From an uncultured Afifella sp. (GTDB lineage Bacteria > Pseudomonadota > Alphaproteobacteria > Rhizobiales > Afifellaceae), in assembly GCA_947259045.1 (NCBI GenBank), contig CAMYKZ010000012.1, positions 1-64,000 on the forward strand: a DNA stretch of 64,000 nt, given 5' to 3'. A model generated the notes under the pieces. It saw nothing but the letters and a program-made list of their open reading frames with translations, ran no database searches and was not told where the DNA came from. Positions 37,206 to 45,486 of the stretch are shown piece after piece. A program made the translations under genes and the position numbers. How positions within the stretch are numbered: the stretch's first letter is position 1; every line of letters starts with the position of its first letter.

Positions 37206-38497
37206 CCAGCGGCAGCGTCAAAAAACGGCACAACATAGGGGCCTTCCGGGATCACCGCGATCGCCGCATCGCCCTGCGTCTCGATGCTGCGCGACACCGC
37301 CGCCTCCAGATCGTCAATCCGCTCCACGCCGGTCACGGCATGATCGGCGTCCGTCAGCGCCTTGGAATAAAGCGCAATCCGTCCGACCCGCATCGGTTTC
37401 AGCTGCATTTCCGTCTGCCATTCGTCGATATCGGCCAGCGACTTGGATTCCAGCGTATCCAGAAAGGCATCCGGGCCCAGCGCGACAAGCCGCTCCTGGG
37501 CGTCGCGGAATTCCGGTGAACCGATGCCTTCAGAACATTCCGAGACGATGATCAGCGTACCGCCGGGCTCCAGGATATCGACCGGCGTCACCATACCCTT
37601 GACGGTCTGGTAATAGGTCTTGTCGAGCGGATAACCGGCAGCAGACGTCACGACTGTCCTGAAGCGCCGCGGGATTTTCACTTCTGTGGATTTGCGGACG
37701 AAATCGACTGCCGCCATATGGCTTTGCAGGATTTCGCCAAACGACGCGAAAGCAAGATTGCGCTCTTCGTCGATTACCGTATTGAGCGCGAAGATCGGCC
37801 CGTCGAGCATGCGGACGATTTCCAGTTGCTCTTCATGCAGCGGGTTGTTTTTAAGATTGCACGAGCTTGCCGCCGGGTTTTCCATGAAACGGGCGGAATG
37901 GAACGTCCGGATTGTGGTATGATGGGCAACGCCCGGCGCAATGACCTTGCGGCCTCCGGAATATCCGGCCATGAAATGCGGCTCCACCAGACCGGTCGCG
38001 ATCTTGATGTCGGCCTCGACGAAGCGGCGGTCGAGCCCGACCGGCGTCTGCCGCGTTTTGGTCAGGCCGAGATCGACATGATCGGCATCGTTGCGGGCGT
38101 CGTGATTGATCACGGTGACGTTTTCCAGCACCCAGGGATCGCCGACCAGTTCGGCAAGTTCATCGCCGAGATTGGGCCGGTGCAGGCCTGTTGCAACCAT
38201 TATGGTAATAGCCTCCAGCGGCACGCCTGCAGATGTCAGGCGATCAATGATGGACCGCAGAAACAGGCCGTTGGGCACGGGCCGGGTAATGTCGCAGATC
38301 AGGATACAGGCGCTTTTGGCGCCGCTTGCGGCAACTTCAAGCGTCTTCGATCCGAGCGGGTTTTCCAGAGCCGCCTCAATGACGGCGCTCGCATCCTGCG
38401 GGACCGGCAACGGAACCTTGCGGATGATTGTCGGCTCCGCCTGATCCGGAACACGAAACCGAAGGCCGCTGCGGCCATATGCAAGTTCAATTTCCAA
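37202..38497 (-). CDS. larA: LarA-family nickel-pincer racemase/epimerase
   Basis: 431-residue LarA homologue. LarA-type enzymes interconvert 2-hydroxyacid stereoisomers by hydride transfer to the covalently bound NPN cofactor. With TTG 38497 as start (AGGGAGGG upstream), the key residues fall at H106 (ATGLHRP), H174 and K184 (EPHFMAGYSGGRK) and H200 (RTFHSAR). K184 and H200 correspond to the pincer-binding lysine and nickel-ligating histidine of L. plantarum LarA. The DITRP and QTVKG motifs are also kept. The substrate may be lactate, but LarA relatives act on other hydroxyacids including sugar acids. First gene of the lar/ABC set. Confidence 0.9.
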   Translation of the reverse strand: MEIELAYGRSGLRFRVPDQAEPTIIRKVPLPVPQDASAVIEAALENPLGSKTLEVAASGAKSACILICDITRPVPNGLFLRSIIDRLTSAGVPLEAITIMVATGLHRPNLGDELAELVGDPWVLENVTVINHDARNDADHVDLGLTKTRQTPVGLDRRFVEADIKIATGLVEPHFMAGYSGGRKVIAPGVAHHTTIRTFHSARFMENPAASSCNLKNNPLHEEQLEIVRMLDGPIFALNTVIDEERNLAFASFGEILQSHMAAVDFVRKSTEVKIPRRFRTVVTSAAGYPLDKTYYQTVKGMVTPVDILEPGGTLIIVSECSEGIGSPEFRDAQERLVALGPDAFLDTLESKSLADIDEWQTEMQLKPMRVGRIALYSKALTDADHAVTGVERIDDLEAAVSRSIETQGDAAIAVIPEGPYVVPFFDAAAG

Positions 38498-38677
38498 ACG
38501 CGAACCCTCCCTGCCCGATCGCCGGGCGGCGCCCGGCAATGTCCTTTTTAAAACATCCGTCAGAGATTTGCGACCATCGATCCGCGCCCGCCGGCAGTTG
38601 ATTGCGCCATGCGCGAAAGCAGGCTACCCATCGGCCGCCGGGCGGAATTGGGCCTGACGCATGGGAGACAATTGCAC

Positions 38678-39088
38678 ATGCCTGCAGAACCTGGATTTGC
38701 TGCCCGCCTGAATGCGTTCAAGATCGGCCTGGAGGGCGATATCACCCTTGAGCGAATGATTGAGCGGGCGGCGGAGGTCGACGGCCTCAGTCATGTCGAT
38801 CTGAATTTTCCCGATCATCTGAATTCCACGACAGCATGACAGGCCACCGGCCTTCCGGCCGATCACGGCCTTGCCCTGAACGGATTTGCCATGCGCTATT
38901 ACAGCGATCCGGCCTTCAGGCCCGGCGCGTTCACCCATCCGGATGCAAGCGTGCGCGACAAGGCAATCGATCTGACGAAGCGGGTGGTCAAGGCGCTTGG
39001 CAGCTCTCATGCGCTGGCGGACGCCATGCGCAACCAGGATGCGGTCGCCTGCCAGCGGATCGTCCAGTCGGCAATGATCCGGGATTAA
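38678..39088 (+). pseudogene. Decayed sugar isomerase/epimerase-like TIM-barrel gene
   Basis: One reading frame from ATG 38678 (GGGAG upstream) resembles the N terminus of xylose-isomerase-like TIM-barrel proteins (FAARLNAFKIGLEGDITLER, then DGLSHVDLNFPDHL), meets TGA at 38837-38839, and continues in the same frame with GLALNGFAMRYYSDPAFRPG and TKRVVKALGSS, then jumps to a C-terminal-looking segment (AMRNQDAVACQRIVQSAMIR) ending at 39088. About 136 codons remain of a family of roughly 300 or more, so there is both a nonsense codon and an internal deletion near 39005. Divergent from larA. Confidence 0.7.
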
Positions 39089-39200
39089 ACGGCAAGGCAA
39101 TCTGTCATCTGAACGAAATCGCGTCTTCGGCAGCGTACACCGTTGAGAAGACCGCAGCGCTTTCTTGACTTCGGTGCCGGAACTTTGGATATCCGCAGGC

Positions 39201-40748
39201 ATGGAATCCAATAACAATCATACTCTGGCGGCGCAGGCTTCCAAGCTTGCCGCTTTGCTGGATTCGGCCGTCGACGCGATTATCTCCATTGACAGCCGTG
39301 GGATGATCGGGACAGCCAACCCGGCAGCCGAACGCCTGTTCCAGTATGAACAGGCGGAGTTTATCGGCCGCAACGTGAAATTTCTGATGCCGGATCCCTA
39401 TCGCTCCGAACATGACGGTTATATCCGGCGGTTCCTGGAAACAGGCGAACGCAGGATCATCGGCATCGGCCGCGAAGTTATCGGAAAACGCAAGGACGGC
39501 ACGACATTTCCGATGCACCTTGCCGTCAGCCGGTTTGAGGTTGATGACGAGATCTTTTTCACAGGCATCATCCATGATCTGAGCAGCCGGAAACATGCAG
39601 AGCGCGTGTTGCAACAGGCGCAGAAAATGGAAGCCATCGGCCAATTGACCGGCGGTGTAGCGCACGATTTCAACAATCTTCTATCGGTGATCATCGGCAA
39701 TCTGGAACTGCTTGAAGCAAGACTTCAGAATGAAGAGCAGCACGAATTGCTGCAGGAAGCTCAGGAAGCAGCTGATCTCGGCGCCCGGCTGACGTCAAGG
39801 CTGCTTGCCTTCGCGCGCCGCTCGATCCTGGAGCCGGAGATTGTCGATCTGAATCGGCTGGTCGTCGGCCTGACGGACATTCTGCGGCGCACCCTGGAAG
39901 AACGCATTGATCTGAGCACGGTTCTCAGCGGCGATCTGTGGGCGACGAAGTCCGATCCGTCACAAATCGAAAGCGCGATTATCAACCTGGCGATCAACGC
40001 CCGCGACGCCATGCCGGACGGCGGACGGTTGATCATCGAAACGCGAAACGCGGAATATTCGGAACTGGATGTGGCCGAAGAAGCCGGCCTGACGCCCGGC
40101 CATTACGTTCAGCTTTCTGTGACGGATACGGGCCACGGCATGGCGCCGGAGATTCGCGAACGGGTGTTTGAACCCTTTTTCACCACTAAGGAAGCCCGGC
40201 ATGGAACCGGGCTCGGCCTGCCCATGGTGTACGGTTTTGCAAACCAGTCCGGCGGCCATGTCACGATTTACAGCGAAGCCGGCAAGGGCACCACGGTCAA
40301 TATCTATCTGCCGCGGTCACTGGAAGGTGACGAACCAGCGCATCAGCCGGCCTCGATGACGGATGAACATGCAGGTCAGGGCGAGTGCATTCTTGTGGTG
40401 GAGGATGATGACCGGGTCAGGCTGTTGACAGTCCGCCGGCTTAATGACCTCGGTTATTCGGTTCTGGAAGCTGCAGACGGGCCGCAGGCGCTTGCCATTA
40501 TTGACGACAATCCCTCGATCGATCTGATGTTCAGCGATCTGGTGATGCCGGGCGGCCTGTCGGGATATCAGCTTTGCCTCCGGGTGCGCCAGCAGCACCC
40601 GGAAATCAAGGCACTGCTCACATCGGGTTATGCAGAAGAACTGGTGCGCGGCGAGATGAACGCGGAGGATCATATCAGAATCCTGCGCAAACCGTACCGC
40701 ACGGCGGAACTCGCCAAAACGATCCGGGATGCTCTTGCCTCAGCGTGA
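39201..40748 (+). CDS. FixL-like heme-PAS hybrid histidine kinase
   Basis: 515 residues, no membrane helix. PAS domain at 10-130 matches the heme-PAS of FixL: H71 (in RSEHDGYIRRF) corresponds to the proximal heme histidine, and R91 (IIGIGR), exactly 20 residues later, to the distal arginine that senses O2. Kinase core: H155 in GGVAHDFNNLL, N box NLAINARDAMPDGG near 262, G boxes DTGHGMA and GTGLGL. A C-terminal receiver (395-515) has phosphoacceptor D446 (MFSDLVMP). The architecture matches hybrid FixL (hFixL) of R. etli. It is convergent with the OmpR-type gene, its likely partner. Confidence 0.9.
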   Translation: MESNNNHTLAAQASKLAALLDSAVDAIISIDSRGMIGTANPAAERLFQYEQAEFIGRNVKFLMPDPYRSEHDGYIRRFLETGERRIIGIGREVIGKRKDGTTFPMHLAVSRFEVDDEIFFTGIIHDLSSRKHAERVLQQAQKMEAIGQLTGGVAHDFNNLLSVIIGNLELLEARLQNEEQHELLQEAQEAADLGARLTSRLLAFARRSILEPEIVDLNRLVVGLTDILRRTLEERIDLSTVLSGDLWATKSDPSQIESAIINLAINARDAMPDGGRLIIETRNAEYSELDVAEEAGLTPGHYVQLSVTDTGHGMAPEIRERVFEPFFTTKEARHGTGLGLPMVYGFANQSGGHVTIYSEAGKGTTVNIYLPRSLEGDEPAHQPASMTDEHAGQGECILVVEDDDRVRLLTVRRLNDLGYSVLEAADGPQALAIIDDNPSIDLMFSDLVMPGGLSGYQLCLRVRQQHPEIKALLTSGYAEELVRGEMNAEDHIRILRKPYRTAELAKTIRDALASA

Positions 40749-40752
40749 ACCA

Positions 40753-41490
40753 TCAGACTGATGAAATATCCGCGGTCAGCGTATAACCGACGCCACGCAC
40801 TGTTTTGATCAGCCGCGGATTGTTGGGATCGGCTTCGATCTTCTTGCGCAATCGTGCGATCTGGTTATCGATACTGCGATCAAAGGCGTCCCAGTCGCGG
40901 CCTTTCAGGTGATCCATGATCTGGTCACGCGACAGGACCCGGTTCGGATTCATCACCAGCACCTTCAGCAGATCGAACTCGCCGGTCGTCAAAGGCTCAA
41001 GTTGCCCGGCCCTTGATTTCAATTCGCGCTTGGAGATGTCCACAACCCAGTCCGCGAAGGCATAGATTTCCGAACGCGCAGGCGAATGCGACCTTTCGGC
41101 GCCCTGTTCCTGTCCGCCCGAGCGCCGCAGGACGGATCTTGCCCGTGCCAGCACCTCGCGGACATGGAACGGTTTGGCGATATAATCGTCAGCGCCGACT
41201 TCCAGACCGACAATCTTGTCGATCGGGTCACCCTTGCCGGTGACCATGATGATCGGAATATTCGAGCGGGAGCGGATCTTTCGGGCAATCGACAATCCGT
41301 CATCGCCGGCAAGGCCGAGATCAAGCGTAATCAGATCCACCGCATCGCGCGCCAGAATAACATCCAGTTCAGCGCCACTCGCCGCCTCGCTGACACGGTA
41401 GCCCTCCGGTTCGAAGCAGCGCCGCAGCAGCAGGCGGATCTTCTCATCATCGTCGACGACGGCAATATGCGGTGCGGACGGTTCGGCCAT
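40753..41490 (-). CDS. OmpR-family response regulator, FxkR-like
   Basis: 245 residues: receiver domain 1-125 with D57 (LITLDLGL) as phosphoacceptor and K at KPF near 107, and an OmpR-type winged-helix domain (about 145-240, LTTGEFDLLKVLVMNPNRVL; IRRLRKKIE-like IARLRKKIEADPNNPRLIKT; GVGYTL). In R. etli, FxkR of this family links hybrid FixL to fixK. The gene order kinase / regulator / fixK and the direct-repeat array in front of fixK support that identity. ATG 41490 fits the family N terminus; GTG 41550 is an alternative in frame. Confidence 0.85.
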   Translation of the reverse strand: MAEPSAPHIAVVDDDEKIRLLLRRCFEPEGYRVSEAASGAELDVILARDAVDLITLDLGLAGDDGLSIARKIRSRSNIPIIMVTGKGDPIDKIVGLEVGADDYIAKPFHVREVLARARSVLRRSGGQEQGAERSHSPARSEIYAFADWVVDISKRELKSRAGQLEPLTTGEFDLLKVLVMNPNRVLSRDQIMDHLKGRDWDAFDRSIDNQIARLRKKIEADPNNPRLIKTVRGVGYTLTADISSV

Positions 41491-41561
41491 TTCGTTCAGG
41501 TCCAGACCTTCGGTTATTTCGGCAGCAAAAGCTATATGGAATATGCGCACGGACGCGGTTC

Positions 41562-41597
41562 GTTACAAACTGATACAAACAGCGACAAACCATGACA
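41562..41597 (+). promoter_or_regulatory. K-box-like array of four 10-bp-phased repeats
   Basis: GTTACA (41562), GATACA (41572), GCGACA (41582) and ATGACA (41592) recur exactly every 10 bases, each of the first three followed by AAC. The reported FxkR site in R. etli is, as I recall, a GTTACA-N4-GTTACA direct repeat. It lies 81 bases before the fixK-like ATG and 72 bases from the start of the regulator gene. Confidence 0.7.
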
Positions 41598-41677
41598 AGG
41601 CCGCCATACGCCGCATACAATTTTCAGGTCTGTTCGACCCAAGCAAGAGAGCACCCAGCTCTCAGGAGGATCAGATC

Positions 41678-42385
41678 ATGTTGCAAGCAACCGCTTTCCC
41701 GAATGCACTGGACAATTCATCCGCAGCCGTTCTTTCCGGTATCGACGTCCTTGCCGGCCTTGATGATCGTCAGTCGCCGGTCCGACGGCTCGCCCGGCAT
41801 GAAACCCTGTTCAGCGAAGGCGACGAAGGCGGCAAATATTACGAGGTGCTTGAAGGCGTCGTCTGCAGTTTCCGGATCCTGCACGATGGCCGCCGGCAGA
41901 TCCTGTCTTTCAACTATCCCGGCGACATGATCGGCATCGGACACGAGCTGGGATGCAAATGCAGTTGCGAGGCCGTCGCCGACGCGCGCGTGCGCTCAAT
42001 TCCGGTCTCTGCATTGGACAGGTCGATAAAGACGAGGCCCGAACTGGCTCGAAAATTGCTTAAAGTCGCGACCATCGAGCTCGCCAGCATGCATGATCAC
42101 TTTGTTATGGTGGGCCGCAAGTCGGCAACAGAGAAGCTGGCGTCCTTCCTGCTGGCCCTGGCACGCCGCGAATGCGGTGACGATGCCGGGACGGCCACGT
42201 TTCAATTGCCGATGACGCGCACTGACATTGCAGACTTCCTCGGCATGACCATCGAGACCGTCAGCCGCCGCTTCACCTCGCTCAGAAAGCTGGGCGTCAT
42301 TGATCTGCCTCAAACCACGACAGTGCATGTCCGTGACATGTTTCTGCTGGAGGAACTGGCGGACAGCAACGAAGACGATTGCTGA
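41678..42385 (+). CDS. FixK-like Crp/Fnr transcriptional regulator
   Basis: 235 residues: cNMP-binding-type beta domain (about 20-140, RHETLFSEGDEGGKYYEVLEG) and a C-terminal helix-turn-helix (TRTDIADFLGMTIETVSRRF, near 190) of the FixK/FnrN type. The N-terminal cysteine cluster that holds the FNR iron-sulfur centre is missing; cysteines occur only in GCKCSCEA near 93, so O2 sensing is probably left to the FixL-like kinase. FixK activates microaerobic respiration genes through TTGAT-N4-ATCAA sites. ATG 41678 has GGAGG at a good distance. Confidence 0.88.
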   Translation: MLQATAFPNALDNSSAAVLSGIDVLAGLDDRQSPVRRLARHETLFSEGDEGGKYYEVLEGVVCSFRILHDGRRQILSFNYPGDMIGIGHELGCKCSCEAVADARVRSIPVSALDRSIKTRPELARKLLKVATIELASMHDHFVMVGRKSATEKLASFLLALARRECGDDAGTATFQLPMTRTDIADFLGMTIETVSRRFTSLRKLGVIDLPQTTTVHVRDMFLLEELADSNEDDC

Positions 42386-42424
42386 GCGCCATGGTCTCGG
42401 CAACCAATCGGGCTGAGGTGTGTC

Positions 42425-42889
42425 GTGAACGGAACTGCAAAACTCAGGGTGGCGGTCGGCGTATTCCATGACATCGCGAAGTTGCGCAATGCCGTGGACG
42501 ACCTGGCGGTCGCCGGGCCGAGAGAGGGCGACGTCGTTCTGCTGTGTGATTCCGGTGCCATGGACGGGCTGTTGGATCAGGCAGCCGGTCCGATTTCAGA
42601 TCTGAACGTTCATTTGCTCGTCCGCGACAGCGACAACAAGACCAACCCGATACAGGCCAGTCTGCGCGATGGCGGCCTGGTTTCAAACCTGAGCAGAGAC
42701 CAGATCCTGCACTTTGAAACCTGGATCGAAGTTCATCTAGCCGATAATTTGAACCAGCAACTGAAATGCGGCGGATGCCTTCTGCTGTGCCCGGTCCTCA
42801 CAGCTGAGAGCGAGCAATCAGTTTCCAATGTGCTGCTGCATCATTCCAGTCACCCGGTTCAACTGCATGATATTCGTCCGGCGGGTTAG
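42425..42889 (+). CDS. Hypothetical protein downstream of fixK
   Basis: 154-residue soluble protein I cannot assign. The first 45 residues ([20 protein letters not shown]) resemble small alpha/beta stress-type domains, and the end ([18 protein letters not shown]) resembles a repeat of that fold, so a duplicated ferredoxin-like architecture is possible. C115, C118 and C122 (KCGGCLLLC) lie in a predicted strand and may be incidental. GTG 42425 follows GAGGTG. It is 40 bases after the fixK-like gene and is probably co-transcribed; its end overlaps the rhamnose mutarotase end by 4 bases, convergently. Confidence 0.65.
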   Translation: MNGTAKLRVAVGVFHDIAKLRNAVDDLAVAGPREGDVVLLCDSGAMDGLLDQAAGPISDLNVHLLVRDSDNKTNPIQASLRDGGLVSNLSRDQILHFETWIEVHLADNLNQQLKCGGCLLLCPVLTAESEQSVSNVLLHHSSHPVQLHDIRPAG

Positions 42890-43209
42890 GGTGCTTGGTC
42901 CATATGAAAAACCGTTTCCAACGGCATGGTCACAGGGCTGTTATCGGCATGGGTCTCCATGATATCGGCCATGTAGGCCCACCAGCGCCTGATAACCGGA
43001 TGGTCCGGCAGATCCGCCATCGTGTGGCCGGCCCTGCACCAGAGCACAGCAAAAAGGCTGTTCGTATCGGCGTCGAAATGTATCGAATAATCGCCGATTC
43101 CGGCCTCCTGCAGACATTGTAGGAGTTCCGGCCAGATTTCGTCGTGCCGGCGGCGATATTCGTCCAGCATCCCCGGATTGAGACGCATTTTGAATGCGAA
43201 TTTCTCCAC
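42886..43209 (-). CDS. rhaM: L-rhamnose mutarotase (RhaU/RhaM)
   Basis: 107-residue small dimeric barrel that interconverts the anomers of L-rhamnose before the isomerase acts. The family pattern is clear: [20 protein letters not shown] (residues 8-27, with the catalytic histidine in RRHDEIWP), [10 protein letters not shown] and [15 protein letters not shown]. It is called RhaU in Rhizobium leguminosarum. Last gene of the leftward rhamnose operon, separated from the binding-protein gene by a tandem repeat. Confidence 0.93.
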   Translation of the reverse strand: MEKFAFKMRLNPGMLDEYRRRHDEIWPELLQCLQEAGIGDYSIHFDADTNSLFAVLWCRAGHTMADLPDHPVIRRWWAYMADIMETHADNSPVTMPLETVFHMDQAP

Positions 43210-43219
43210 GTTGCTTTCC

Positions 43220-43299
43220 TTCAGTTTACCGGGCCTTCAGTTTACCGGGCCTTCAGTTTACCGGGCCTTCGGTTTACCGGGCCTTCAATTCACCTGGCC
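43220..43299. repeat. 16-bp tandem repeat, five copies
   Basis: TTCAGTTTACCGGGCC occurs three times exactly (43220, 43236, 43252), once with one change (43268, TTCGG...) and once degenerate (43284, TTCAATTCACCTGGCC), head to tail without spacers. It fills most of the 144-base gap between the rhamnose-binding-protein and mutarotase genes. Confidence 0.95.
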
Positions 43300-43353
43300 T
43301 CGATCGGAAAACGGGGCTCCCGGATGCCGGAAGCCCCTGATTGGTGACAAGGA

Positions 43354-44457
43354 TCAGAAATCGAAATCGTTGATATTGTCCTTGTTGAAGACGAACGGCG
43401 CACCAAGCAGGATTTCACTGCCATTGACGACCTGAAGCTTTCCGAGACGGCCGGCTTCAAGGCTGGTTCCGCCCGGCGCCAGTTTGCCGTCGACCACGGC
43501 CCGTGTGGCATAGACCGCAGCATATCCCAGGTCGACCGGGTTCCACAGCACCACCGATTTCACGCACCCCGATGCCACGAAGGGCTTCATGGCGTTCGGC
43601 GTAGCCAGCCCGACGATTGCGGTCTTGCCGCAGGCGCCGGCCTGGGTAACGGCCTCTGCGGATGCCGGCGTCGCAACCGAGGTCATGCCGAACAGTCCGT
43701 CGAGATCATCGCCATGTTTGTTGAGCAATGTGTTGGCCTGGTTGAACGACAGGATATTGTCTTCCTGGGCTTCAACGGTCTCAAGCCACTTCATGTCAGG
43801 ATGACATTTTTCCTGGTAGGCCTGCATCTCGGCAATCCATCGGGCCTGGTTGGGCGTGGTGAAGGTGGACGTGACGATGGCGAATTTGCCGTCCGATCCG
43901 ATCTCGGCCGCCATGGAGTCGATCAGCGACTTGCCGATGCCGTTGAACTCGGCCTGGTTGACGAACCATTCACGCGCGTCGGGCTCGGCGTTGGCGTCAT
44001 AACCAACGACATGAATGCCCTTCGACAGCGCCTTTTTGAGCACCGGCGCGATGGCCACCGGATCGTTGGCTGCAAATAGGATGCCGTTGACGCCCTGGGT
44101 GATGTAATTGTCGATGAAGGTGATCTGATCATCGATATTGGCTTCCGTCGGCCCGTCAGTGGAAACCTTGACGTTGCCCAGTTCTTCGGCAGCCTGGCGC
44201 ATGCCCTCAGTGGTGGCGGCAAAGTAGCCGATGCCGACCAGTTTCGGGACGTCGATCAGCGTAATGTCCTTGCCGGACATATCCATTGCACCTGTCGGGC
44301 TTGCGCCGTCATAGGGCTTGGCTGCCATTTCTCCCATTGAACCGTCACAAGCCAGTGGATTGGTGGCAAGATCATCGGCGCCATCCCAACGATCGGCCGC
44401 CATGGCCGAGCTTGCTGCGGCAATCAATGCAACAGCCGATATCGATAGTCTCAACAT
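43354..44457 (-). CDS. rhaS: Rhamnose ABC substrate-binding protein RhaS
   Basis: 367-residue periplasmic binding protein of the ribose/rhamnose (CUT2) class with signal peptide ending at SSAMA near residue 21. Core motifs: KLVGIGYFAATTEGMRQAAE near 70, NGILFAANDPVAIAPVLKKA and HVVGYDANAEPDAREWFVNQ. It delivers L-rhamnose to RhaPQT. GGAGGAAG precedes ATG 44457. It follows the second permease in the operon, unlike the rhaRSTPQUK order of R. leguminosarum. Confidence 0.9.
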   Translation of the reverse strand: MLRLSISAVALIAAASSAMAADRWDGADDLATNPLACDGSMGEMAAKPYDGASPTGAMDMSGKDITLIDVPKLVGIGYFAATTEGMRQAAEELGNVKVSTDGPTEANIDDQITFIDNYITQGVNGILFAANDPVAIAPVLKKALSKGIHVVGYDANAEPDAREWFVNQAEFNGIGKSLIDSMAAEIGSDGKFAIVTSTFTTPNQARWIAEMQAYQEKCHPDMKWLETVEAQEDNILSFNQANTLLNKHGDDLDGLFGMTSVATPASAEAVTQAGACGKTAIVGLATPNAMKPFVASGCVKSVVLWNPVDLGYAAVYATRAVVDGKLAPGGTSLEAGRLGKLQVVNGSEILLGAPFVFNKDNINDFDF

Positions 44458-44511
44458 TTCGCTTCCTCCTGTTTTGAGCGCCCGCAATATCGGCAGGCAC
44501 CCTGTTGATCC

Positions 44512-45483
44512 TCAGCCGTCGCCTCCCCGGCGATGCTGAAGAAAGTTGGTGATCAGGATCGACAAGATCAGCACGGTTCCGATCACGACAATCGTGGCGT
44601 CACCCTTGACGCCGGTCAGAGCCAGTCCGTTCTTCAGGAACTGGATCAGCACAAATCCAAGCACGGTTCCGGCAATCGTACCGATACCGCCGAATATACT
44701 GGTGCCGCCGAGCACGACGGCGGCGATAACATCAAGCTCGAGGCCGGTGCCCATATCGGATCGGGTCGTGCTGACGCGCGATACGAATATGTAGCCGGCC
44801 ACGCCCGCCATTGTTCCCGACAAAGTATAGATCGTCAATTTGATGCGATCGACCGGGATCCCGGAAAAACGGGCCGCAGCTTCATTATGGCCGATTGCAT
44901 AGAGCGCGCGCCCGAACGTGGTTTTCGCCAGCACGACCCAGAAGACCGCAACGGCGACAAGCAATATCCACAATTGCATCGGAATGCCGAGCCATTCGCC
45001 CTGCCCCAGGCGGAAAAACCACTCGGGATAACCGCGTACCGAACGGGATTGGCTGATGCCCTCCGCAAGGCCGCGAAACAGCGCCAGTGTCGCCAGTGTC
45101 ATGATCAGCGGCGGAACCTTCACGCGCACGATCAGCAGGCCGTTGAAGAAGCCGGCCGCCGTACCGGCCAGGATCGCCATGACGATTGACAGTTCGAGCG
45201 GCATTCCGAGGTTCTTCCAGGAATATCCCAGGACAATCGCCGAAAGGCCCATCACCGACCCGACGGACAGGTCAATCCCGCCGGTGATGATGATGAACGT
45301 CATCGGCAGCGCGACCAGACCGACTTCCGTCAGCAGGCGGCCCTGATTGAGCGTATTGTCCAGCGTCATGAACCTGTCGGTGATGGTCGACAGGACGATC
45401 AGCGCGGCGACCAGCACCGCCAGCAGCACAAGTTCGTGCCGAATTGCGATCCGCGGACCATTCGTGCCTGCTGCGCCGGCCAT
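44512..45483 (-). CDS. rhaQ: Rhamnose ABC permease RhaQ
   Basis: 323-residue CUT2 (RbsC-type) membrane permease with about eight to ten hydrophobic helices. Typical signature GGIDLSVGSVMGLSAIVLGY near 65 and GLELDVIAAVVLGGTSIFGG near 240. It pairs with the upstream permease; it starts 3 bases after that gene's stop. Confidence 0.9.
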   Translation of the reverse strand: MAGAAGTNGPRIAIRHELVLLAVLVAALIVLSTITDRFMTLDNTLNQGRLLTEVGLVALPMTFIIITGGIDLSVGSVMGLSAIVLGYSWKNLGMPLELSIVMAILAGTAAGFFNGLLIVRVKVPPLIMTLATLALFRGLAEGISQSRSVRGYPEWFFRLGQGEWLGIPMQLWILLVAVAVFWVVLAKTTFGRALYAIGHNEAAARFSGIPVDRIKLTIYTLSGTMAGVAGYIFVSRVSTTRSDMGTGLELDVIAAVVLGGTSIFGGIGTIAGTVLGFVLIQFLKNGLALTGVKGDATIVVIGTVLILSILITNFLQHRRGGDG

Positions 45484-45486
45484 GGC

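Noticed and set aside
38836-39168. A separate small gene at the pseudogene locus
   Set aside because: That frame has no family resemblance; the frame with isomerase-like sequence is the one starting at 38678 and interrupted by TGA.
41678-42385. FNR/FnrN-type iron-sulfur regulator
   Set aside because: The only cysteine group (GCKCSCEA) is mid-domain; the N-terminal cysteine cluster of FNR/FnrN is missing, so FixK type is the better call.
43220-43299. Possible CRISPR array
   Set aside because: Units are only 16 bp, head to tail with no spacers, and no cas genes are present.
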